NCBI GenBank assembly: GCA_947448095.1 | Contig: CANFNN010000187.1 | Coordinates: 1 to 6,013 of the forward strand | Origin: Bacteriovoracaceae bacterium | GTDB lineage: Bacteria; Bdellovibrionota; Bacteriovoracia; Bacteriovoracales; Bacteriovoracaceae | Reading direction: 5' to 3' | DNA length: 6,013 nt | In this document: positions 1 through 5,427 of the stretch, piece after piece | Layout: each line of letters opens with the position of its first letter | Position numbering within the stretch: the stretch's first letter is position 1 | Made by a program: the position numbers and the translations under genes | Notes under the pieces: model-generated | Database searches by the model: none | The model's input: the letters and a program-made list of their open reading frames with translations, nothing else | What the model was told of the DNA's origin: nothing

Positions 1-362
1 AACATGAGTGGCTGACACTGAAGCTCGCCTTTTTTACATATTCCCGTCTGATAATCAGAGTTGCTTCGCACGGGATTTTGGCAAAATCGCTTAGAGCCAC
101 TTTTGGTAAGTGAGCTAGGCCATCCCCCAAAGAAACAATCATAATTTCCAGCTGCAATCGCCTCTGAAAAAAATGAGAATTTAAAAACGACTTCACGCTG
201 TTCTCTAGTCATCAGATAGTCAGGATTTTTTTCCTCAATATTTTGGATAAAAGTTTTAAGATCCCTTACCCATTGCGAGCGAGCTTGAAAGTCACTCTCC
301 ACCGAGGCCTCAATTTGCAAGGCCAAGACAAACAGAAAGAGCACGAATAGGTGTTTAAACAT
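1..362 (-). CDS. Exported cysteine-rich protein of unknown function (C-terminus beyond window)
   Basis: The minus-strand frame is open from an ATG at 362 to the window edge (120 codons, no stop), so the gene is cut at its 3' end. The start is supported by an AAGGA Shine-Dalgarno (plus-strand 368-372) 5 nt upstream and by an immediate signal peptide: M-F-K-H, then a Leu/Phe/Val-rich core to residue 15, with likely cleavage after I-E-A at residue 19. The mature part begins with a polar helix-like stretch (about 22-70). It then has four cysteines at 76, 94, 109 and 116 around the segments D-C-F-F-G-G-W-P (75-82) and C-K-K-G-E-L-Q-C (109-116), which suggests a disulfide-stabilised periplasmic or secreted domain. 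I do not recognise the family. It is divergent from the transglutaminase-like cluster and shares a 204-nt upstream region with it, so co-regulation is possible but unproven. Confidence 0.8.
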   Translation of the reverse strand, partial: MFKHLFVLFLFVLALQIEASVESDFQARSQWVRDLKTFIQNIEEKNPDYLMTREQREVVFKFSFFSEAIAAGNYDCFFGGWPSSLTKSGSKRFCQNPVRSNSDYQTGICKKGELQCQPLM

Positions 363-410
363 AGATTTCCTTGTGACTACCTATCGGCGAATGCCTGACA
401 AAACTGGACA

Positions 411-416
411 ACTATA
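411..416 (-). promoter_or_regulatory. Candidate -10 box for the leftward exported protein
   Basis: Read on the minus strand this is TATAGT, a 5/6 match to the sigma-70 -10 consensus, about 50 nt upstream of the leftward ATG at 362. The only -35-like hexamer at usable spacing (AGAACA, 18 nt upstream) is poor. In the rest of 363-566 I see no convincing sigma-70 pair for the rightward gene at 567. TGGACA (405-410) and CTGACA (530-535) resemble -35 boxes, but neither has a -10 at a normal distance. Confidence 0.25.
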
Positions 417-554
417 TTAAGAAGGTCTTTTTATTGTTCTAAACTATTGGAATAACTGGATTTTCTTACCGTGTAACTTTTTCCTAAGAGCTGAAAATTG
501 CTGGGTTTAACGCGACGCCCAAGGTACAACTGACATACTCATTTTTTAATTTTC

Positions 555-560
555 AGGAGG
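555..560 (+). promoter_or_regulatory. Strong Shine-Dalgarno fixing a TTG start
   Basis: A perfect AGGAGG lies 6 nt upstream of the TTG at 567. It decides the start of the first transglutaminase-like gene: the next in-frame Met (residue 55) would delete the signal peptide and has no comparable site. The site is partly self-complementary with what follows it: AGGA (555-558) can pair with TCCT (563-566), leaving a four-base loop. Such a small hairpin could weakly mask the site. Confidence 0.8.
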
Positions 561-566
561 TCTCCT

Positions 567-2246
567 TTGAAAAGGTATTTCGCTTTAATCACACTCGCGC
601 TTTTGACAACACCAGTGTTTGCGCAAGTCGTAGATGAAGAGCCATGTGATCCCTCAGTCGAGGAATGCACCACTGAAACTCCAGCAACAGAATCTGAAGC
701 TTATCGAAATATTTATCCCTTTAAGCCAATGGCAACTAAAGATATCCAATCTCGGGTCACGCGTTTGTCTGAAAATGAAAACTTTATTTGGGATTTAAGA
801 GAAATGACCAAACGTGGTCTAACGAAAGCGAATACAAAAGTTCAACCATGGGGCGGATCTTTTTGGCCACTACTTCAAGGTCAAATAGCGAATCCTTATC
901 AGGATAAAAACTTTTCTATTCTCCACGGAGCCTTGAGTGGTCTAGAAGTTACTTCATGGAAATATAATGCCAACAAATTTGAAAAACGCAAAGAAAAGCT
1001 TCTCCCTAAAATTTATGAGCTAGATGAAAAGCAACTCGCGGAACTTGCCCCGTCTGAAAAATATGACATTCTTCTTGGTGATACATCATTTGATCTCACT
1101 AACCGTGTTTGGACAAACGCCACAACATGGGCAGCGAAAAAGAAATGGGGTTACTTAAGTTCAATTGATCTTCCTGCTGGATACCGTATTCCTAAGGCCT
1201 CAAGCTTTCTAGCGCTGTGGGAAGGGATTTGTCACGGTTGGGCAGTTGCTGCTGGTCACTATGATCGTCCGGAAAAAACAGTTTGGGTGACTCTTCCTAA
1301 TAAAAAGAAAATGCCTTTTTATCCAAATGATTTAAAGGCACTCATCTCACTTATGTGGGCAAACTCTACAGTTCAGGATGCTGTGATTAGTGAAGGTCTT
1401 CGTTGTAATCGTAAATCACCTAAAAAAGATGAGCATGGCCGTTTTATCGATACCCAATTGGATAAAGGGGACACTAACCTTCTTCCACGTTGTGCTGACG
1501 TTCATCCGGCCGTTTACCACGCAAGTATTGTCAATATCCTCGGTATCGAAGGAAGAAGCTTTGTGGTTGATAGGCACGCTAAGGCATCCGTGTCTAACCA
1601 ACCAGTCTCAGGTTATGAATACACTTACTTTAATCCAGATTCAGGCAAAGAAGGATCTCTGGAAGAGACAGCGATCTCGGTTGCGAACTATGCTAAAGAT
1701 CCTTTCAAAGATGCTCGTAACAGTGAGACAAAGTTCATTGTCGGTGTTGCCATGACCTTAAAGTACATCGATTGGGAAGATCCAATAATGCATGAAACGA
1801 ACTACCCTTCTGATGATAAAGTTTCTGACTTTAAATTTAACTACGACCTTGAATTAGATGCGAACTATAAAATCGTTGGCGGTCAGTGGCGTGTGAAAAA
1901 GAATGGTAACTCACGATTCTTGATCAACAATGAGACAAATCAGCCTGATTTCTTTTGGGTAGTTCCAAGAGATTATAAAAAGTATTTCCAACAAATACCT
2001 GGTCTTCCAACTTGGGACTTTGCGAAATCAACACTTCCTCCGAAAGAATTTAAAGCTGCTGCTCAAAATGCCCACAGCTTCATCTATCAAGAAACAAGAG
2101 AGTTTGGTTTTGATCACAAGTGCCCTGTGCTTCCGCTCAAAGGGACTGATGGGGAAGTGAAAAATGTGAACTGTGAGTTTAAATACCCACGTCCACAGCC
2201 TTTGATTAACGTCATTGATAAATTATTAGAAGAATCTCGTAAATAA
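567..2246 (+). CDS. Exported GP42-like transglutaminase (transglutaminase-elicitor family), first paralogue
   Basis: A 559-residue exported protein resembling the oomycete cell-wall transglutaminase GP42 (Pfam family TGase_elicitor). These enzymes use a papain-like Cys/His/Asp set to transfer the gamma-acyl group of protein glutamine to amines. The TTG start is set by an AGGAGG. A signal peptide occupies 1-19 (cleavage after V-F-A), followed by an acidic Glu/Thr/Pro stretch with two Cys (27, 34). Landmarks shared with the downstream paralogue are W-G-G-S-F-W-P (95-101), E-K-Y-D-I-L-L-G-D, the nucleophile motif G-I-C-H-G-W (Cys222), a Cys280/Cys309 pair, Y-H-A-S (His318), F-V-V-D (Asp335), a Pep-13-like segment at 342-354, Y-D-L-E-L-D...G-G-Q-W (426-441) and P-D-F-F-W (460-464). 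The Pep-13-like segment has Ser where Pep-13 has its key Trp. Relative to the paralogue it carries about 33 extra residues before Cys222 and 18 extra inside the Cys280-Cys309 loop. It leads a likely three-gene operon. Family assignment is from recalled motifs. Activity (transglutaminase, deamidase or protease) and substrate are unknown. Confidence 0.85.
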   Translation: MKRYFALITLALLTTPVFAQVVDEEPCDPSVEECTTETPATESEAYRNIYPFKPMATKDIQSRVTRLSENENFIWDLREMTKRGLTKANTKVQPWGGSFWPLLQGQIANPYQDKNFSILHGALSGLEVTSWKYNANKFEKRKEKLLPKIYELDEKQLAELAPSEKYDILLGDTSFDLTNRVWTNATTWAAKKKWGYLSSIDLPAGYRIPKASSFLALWEGICHGWAVAAGHYDRPEKTVWVTLPNKKKMPFYPNDLKALISLMWANSTVQDAVISEGLRCNRKSPKKDEHGRFIDTQLDKGDTNLLPRCADVHPAVYHASIVNILGIEGRSFVVDRHAKASVSNQPVSGYEYTYFNPDSGKEGSLEETAISVANYAKDPFKDARNSETKFIVGVAMTLKYIDWEDPIMHETNYPSDDKVSDFKFNYDLELDANYKIVGGQWRVKKNGNSRFLINNETNQPDFFWVVPRDYKKYFQQIPGLPTWDFAKSTLPPKEFKAAAQNAHSFIYQETREFGFDHKCPVLPLKGTDGEVKNVNCEFKYPRPQPLINVIDKLLEESRK

Positions 2247-2258
2247 TCAGAGGACGAT

Positions 2259-3503
2259 ATGAAAAAGTTAGCTCTCTCAATGGTCTTATTAAGTACTGCG
2301 GCTTTTGCCACGATGAGACCAATCCCTGAGGATGAACAGATAACACCTCTTCTTCAGGGCAAAAGAGAGATTACTTCACTTGTAGATCTTGAAAAGATGG
2401 GACTGAATTCTGGTGAGACAGGGCTTGACCTTTGGTCAGGCTCTTACTGGCCTCAGTACCAGGGTTCGCTGGGAGTGCGATACCGCGATCCTTCGTTTAT
2501 GAGTCTCATGAGTAGTCATGAGCAGTATGATAAATTTAAAGAACTAGAAGAAAAGACTCCCGCCTATACTTATATGGGAAAAGAGAATCTTCTCTCGCCA
2601 GCAGAAAAATATGACCTGATCGTTGGTGATGATTCTATGTCTCTCACTAAATATGCCTGGGGTCTGGGAGAAAAGAATCAGACTTTGGGTAAAGTGCCTA
2701 CGTGGCGCGGAATTTGTGATGGCTGGTCTTCTGCTGCTCAAATGATGCCAAGGCCTGCGAAATCCGTTACTCTCTCAACTCCTCAGGGTCGCCCCATCAC
2801 TTTTTTTCCAGAAGATATTAAAGCACTCGGATCTCTCCTTTATGCCAGAGCTCAAAAGAACGTGATCTTCCTCGGCAGACGCTGTTATCCAGTCGTAGGA
2901 GTTTTCACTGGTGGATGTGATGCCACAAACCCAGGAGCTTTACATAAGGCCTTGGCCAACAGAATTGGTGTGCAAAAGAAAACATTCAATGCCGATATTT
3001 CAACGAGTGCTCAGGTCTGGAATTATCCAGTTAAGAGCTATAAATTTACCTACTACAATGTCTTTAATGATGAAGAGTCAGGCGACTTTAGAAAAGTCTA
3101 CGAAGTGTTTGAAAAGAAACACCGCTTTATTAAATCCGGCCGCCGTCACGAGAACACCTATGCCATTATTGGTGTAAGAGCAGAAGTAGTCTATGCCGAC
3201 ATGAGAGATGCTAACCGTCTAGAGACTGATGCCAAGGCGCAGGACGTGTCGTTAGTGAAAACTTACCTGTATGATCTAGAAGTAGACCGCAATTTTAAAA
3301 TTCTTGGTGGTGAGTGGTATAGCGGAGCGCCGGATTTCATTTGGGCGCCGAACGATCTTAAATACCCTCTGACAGATGGCGAATTAAAGGCAAAACCCGT
3401 CACTCCAGAGCAAATTAAAAATGCGGCTCAAGTTTCTTCAAAAGCTGGTCAGCCGCTGTCGTTGATTGTAGAAAAATTATTTGAACAATCAAAAGCGATT
3501 TAG
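2259..3503 (+). CDS. Exported GP42-like transglutaminase, second paralogue with Pep-13-like motif
   Basis: A 414-residue paralogue of the preceding protein, 12 nt downstream, with its own GAGGA Shine-Dalgarno (2250-2254). The signal peptide is M-K-K plus a hydrophobic core, with likely cleavage after A-F-A (residue 17). The family landmarks appear in the same order: W-S-G-S-Y-W-P (59-65), E-K-Y-D-L-I-V-G-D, nucleophile motif G-I-C-D-G-W (Cys153), Cys209/Cys220 pair, N-P-G-A-L-H (His229), F-N-A-D (Asp246), Y-D-L-E-V-D...G-G-E-W (338-353) and P-D-F-I-W (358-362). His-to-Asp spacing is 17 residues in both paralogues, and the second Cys of the pair lies 9 residues before the His in both. Residues 253-265 (V-W-N-Y-P-V-K-S-Y-K-F...) closely resemble the Pep-13 fragment of Phytophthora GP42 and keep its Trp and Pro. 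This is the more compact and canonical of the pair. By family it should act outside the cytoplasm on protein glutamine; the true substrate is not inferable here. Confidence 0.85.
   Translation: MKKLALSMVLLSTAAFATMRPIPEDEQITPLLQGKREITSLVDLEKMGLNSGETGLDLWSGSYWPQYQGSLGVRYRDPSFMSLMSSHEQYDKFKELEEKTPAYTYMGKENLLSPAEKYDLIVGDDSMSLTKYAWGLGEKNQTLGKVPTWRGICDGWSSAAQMMPRPAKSVTLSTPQGRPITFFPEDIKALGSLLYARAQKNVIFLGRRCYPVVGVFTGGCDATNPGALHKALANRIGVQKKTFNADISTSAQVWNYPVKSYKFTYYNVFNDEESGDFRKVYEVFEKKHRFIKSGRRHENTYAIIGVRAEVVYADMRDANRLETDAKAQDVSLVKTYLYDLEVDRNFKILGGEWYSGAPDFIWAPNDLKYPLTDGELKAKPVTPEQIKNAAQVSSKAGQPLSLIVEKLFEQSKAI
2974..3056 (+). other. Asp plus Pep-13-like segment (residues 239-265) within second paralogue
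   Basis: This sub-gene segment runs from just after the candidate catalytic His229 through Asp246 to the Pep-13-like peptide at 253-265. As I recall it, Pep-13 is V-W-N-Q-P-V-R-G-F-K-V-Y-E. The peptide here agrees at V, W, N, P, V and K, with conservative Lys for Arg and Tyr for Phe. The equivalent segment in the upstream paralogue (residues 342-354) agrees at V, N, Q, P, V and G but has Ser for Trp. Confidence 0.7.
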
Positions 3504-3507
3504 CTGA

Positions 3508-4332
3508 ATGAAATTGATCTTTCTTCTTTCAATATTTTTAACTAATGCTTGGGCCAAACCTCTGGTACTCATTAGTTATTTTGATCCCTTCAATCATGCA
3601 GCCTTTAATAATTCTCAAGTCGTGGCCCAAGCACTCATGACAAGGCTCAATACTGAGAATTCAAGTGTCGAAGTTAAATTATGCTCACTGAATACGATCT
3701 ATGACAAAGGCTTTGCTCAGACCGAAGATTGTTTAAAGGCCTTGACTGAGCGGCCAGTTTTAGTCATCGCTCTGGGTGAATCGACCTGCCAGCTAAAAGT
3801 AGAAACCATGATGAGAAATAATGATAAAAGTCATGGCCCAGACAATGCCGGAAATGAAAGACGAAATACCAGAATTGTTCAAGAAGGACCTGACGTTCTT
3901 GGGATGCGCTACCCACTGCCCGAAATGTACTGTGCCTTGTCGCCGGACGAAAGAAGTCAGATTGATGTTTCCAATAATGCGGGTGGATTTGTTTGCAACA
4001 ACACTGGCTATCAGATGAGTTATCACTACGCTGATATTCAGTATGGATTTATTCATGTGCCGGCCAATAGTTGTGCCAATTTGAAGACCAAGACAGATCT
4101 CGCAATTTCATCCCTTGAAAAAATGATTATTCAAGGGGTGAATTATCTGAACTCTGACAATGGGGACCAAGATCTGCCTCACTCCACGAATGAAGTCCGT
4201 CTTGCGACTAAAAAAGATCAAGTCAAAAATCTTCGAAAGCTTTATGAAAATAAAGATGCCTGCCTAAAAGAATATCTCAACAGAGCAAAAAATGAAAACG
4301 AACGCGGGTTCTTTTCGGGCCTAATGAATTAA
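3508..4332 (+). CDS. Exported pyroglutamyl-peptidase-I-like protein (peptidase C15 family)
   Basis: A 274-residue protein with the layout of pyroglutamyl peptidase I, which removes N-terminal pyroglutamate from peptides. After a signal peptide (1-16, cleavage after A-W-A) come the N-terminal strand L-V-L-I-S-Y-F-D-P-F (19-28, the family's G-F-x-P-F region), N-x-S (34-36), V-I-A-L-G-E (86-91), the candidate acid Glu99 followed by N at the canonical E-x4-N spacing, S-N-N-A-G-G-F-V-C-N (155-164, nucleophile Cys163) and G-F-I-H-V-P (180-185, His183). The Glu lies two residues closer to the preceding Gly than in the usual signature, and the Cys-His gap is 20 rather than about 24. Family members are normally cytosolic and about 215 residues; this one is exported, has roughly 45 extra C-terminal residues and six further Cys (59, 75, 94, 142, 189, 252). 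It starts 4 nt after the upstream stop with no clear Shine-Dalgarno, suggesting translational coupling. Fold is confident; specificity is inferred. Confidence 0.8.
   Translation: MKLIFLLSIFLTNAWAKPLVLISYFDPFNHAAFNNSQVVAQALMTRLNTENSSVEVKLCSLNTIYDKGFAQTEDCLKALTERPVLVIALGESTCQLKVETMMRNNDKSHGPDNAGNERRNTRIVQEGPDVLGMRYPLPEMYCALSPDERSQIDVSNNAGGFVCNNTGYQMSYHYADIQYGFIHVPANSCANLKTKTDLAISSLEKMIIQGVNYLNSDNGDQDLPHSTNEVRLATKKDQVKNLRKLYENKDACLKEYLNRAKNENERGFFSGLMN
4329..4332. other. TTAA palindrome shared by two convergent stop codons
   Basis: The TAA of the rightward peptidase-like gene (4330-4332) and the TAA of the leftward oxidoreductase (4329-4331 complement) are both read from the same four bases, so the coding regions overlap tail to tail. 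I see no GC-rich hairpin with a T-run on either strand nearby, only a 10-bp palindrome ATTGATCAAT at 4337-4346. The transcripts probably run into each other. Confidence 0.85.
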
Positions 4333-5312
4333 GAGAATTGATCAATCAGCTCCCGGCCTAGATGAAGTCCCAGACTATACCCATTTTTATAAAAGCCTCC
4401 AATCCTAGCACTATTGCGATCTATAGAAATGTAAGGTGAGCGCTTCGGTCCCTTTTCTCTGATTCCGGTTAAAATATTGCCAGAATCAATGGGAGGAAGT
4501 TTCAATTCCAGTCTCTGCGATAATCGGGAGTAAATTTCTTTTAAATCCTGCATGGGTGGGATTTCATGCGAATCATTTTGGCTCGAAGACCCAATGAGCA
4601 GAGTTTTCGAAAGTGCATGGTAAACTAAATTATCACTTTCTAACGTCAAAGAAAACGACTCTGACCCAAAATCAGTTTTGAGAAACTCAAAGTATGATCC
4701 CTGAACAGGCTTAGCAGCTTGTGTAGGGCCCCAGTACTGATTATAAAAACCTCCAGCAAAAATAACTTTATCAAAACGATTTGAAACTCCATTTTGAGTA
4801 GTGAGCTCAAAGTCTGATCCAGAATCGTTTAGGTTAGTCACAAATTCATTTCTGACAACGATAGGCAATTGGGCCGCTTCATCCAATAGCCATTTAAGAT
4901 AGGTGCTGGTCTCAATCATGAAGGCTGGATCAGTGGCCAGATAAGTTTCATCTCTGAGGTTAAATGAGGCGGTAGCCTTGCAAGAAGTGCCGTGAGGATA
5001 GCGTTGTTTAAACTGATCAAGCTTGGTGATGGCTCCGGTATATTGAGTGATGGGAAAAACACCTAGCGGACGATCTTCTTCCACATGTTGAGCGAAAGTT
5101 TGAAAAGCTGCCAGAAGTAAATCACCCAAATCGGAGTGACCAGCAGAAACTCCTCTCGGAGCCACAATCGCAGTTGACCGAAGCGAGCAAGTGCGAGCGA
5201 AACTATCAGAGTCAAAAAGTGTGATATTTGAGAAGATATTTTTTCTCTTGGCAAGTGTATAAATCAGACTTCGGCCTGCTATACCACCCCCAATAATGGC
5301 GAGAGTTGTCAA
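4329..5312 (-). CDS. FAD-dependent oxidoreductase, DAO family
   Basis: A 327-residue flavoprotein of the D-amino-acid-oxidase/glycine-oxidase/MnmC-C superfamily, which oxidises C-N bonds of amines or amino acids with FAD. Counting from the chosen start, the N-terminal Rossmann strand-turn-helix is L-A-I-I-G-G-G-I-A-G (4-13), with the ribose-binding acid at Asp34 in T-L-F-D. R-S-T-A-I-V-A-P lies where the flavin-contacting loop is expected. A second FAD-domain strand reads K-V-I-F-A-G-G, and the C-terminal part has G-I-R-E-K...S-P-Y-I and a final G-Y-S-L-G-L-H-L-G-R-E-L helix, typical of the family. TTG codons at 5318 and 5312 are both possible starts; an in-frame TAA lies just upstream. I chose 5312 because AAGGA sits 6 nt before it but abuts 5318. 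No signal peptide, so cytoplasmic. It is somewhat short for the family (usually about 360-400). The second half vaguely recalls the tRNA-modifying MnmC C-terminal domain, but the substrate cannot be assigned. It is convergent with the preceding cluster, so not part of that operon. Confidence 0.85.
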   Translation of the reverse strand: MTTLAIIGGGIAGRSLIYTLAKRKNIFSNITLFDSDSFARTCSLRSTAIVAPRGVSAGHSDLGDLLLAAFQTFAQHVEEDRPLGVFPITQYTGAITKLDQFKQRYPHGTSCKATASFNLRDETYLATDPAFMIETSTYLKWLLDEAAQLPIVVRNEFVTNLNDSGSDFELTTQNGVSNRFDKVIFAGGFYNQYWGPTQAAKPVQGSYFEFLKTDFGSESFSLTLESDNLVYHALSKTLLIGSSSQNDSHEIPPMQDLKEIYSRLSQRLELKLPPIDSGNILTGIREKGPKRSPYISIDRNSARIGGFYKNGYSLGLHLGRELIDQFS

Positions 5313-5318
5313 TTTCAA

Positions 5319-5323
5319 TCCTT
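5319..5323 (-). promoter_or_regulatory. Shine-Dalgarno deciding between two TTG starts
   Basis: On the minus strand this is AAGGA, directly followed by TTGAAATTG. The first TTG (5318) has zero spacing and is unlikely to be used. The second (5312) has a 6-nt spacing and still precedes the whole Rossmann motif. Confidence 0.6.
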
Positions 5324-5373
5324 ATTGTTTATTTCACTCTTATTTTCCCACAATTTCTTGCCAATTTCTACAC

Positions 5374-5404
5374 TTGCTCGTTAACCTAATCGTCCCATTA
5401 TAAA
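5374..5404 (+). promoter_or_regulatory. Candidate sigma-70 promoter for tex
   Basis: TATAAA (5399-5404, 5/6 to the -10 consensus) lies 23 nt upstream of the tex ATG, with TTGCTC (5374-5379) as a weak -35 at a long 19-nt spacing. Transcription would begin about 5411, giving a very short leader that just includes the GAAGGA Shine-Dalgarno at 5413-5418. Confidence 0.35.
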
Positions 5405-5427
5405 GATATTTCGAAGGATTTTTAAGC

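Noticed and set aside
530..550. CTGACA (530-535) followed by TTTAAT (545-550) as a promoter for the operon
   Set aside because: Each box is a 5/6 match, but the spacing is only 9 nt and transcription would begin inside the ribosome site.
1390..1755. Open frame of 121 codons on the plus strand inside the first transglutaminase-like gene
   Set aside because: It lies wholly inside a well-supported gene in another frame and shows no domain logic or ribosome site.
3793..4056. Open frame of 87 codons on the minus strand opposite the peptidase-like gene
   Set aside because: It is antisense to the conserved catalytic region of the C15-like protein; its composition is that of a shadow frame.
4337..4346. 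10-bp palindrome ATTGATCAAT near the convergent stops as a terminator or operator
   Set aside because: It is AT-rich, has no loop and no T-run, and lies in the oxidoreductase coding region; chance is sufficient.
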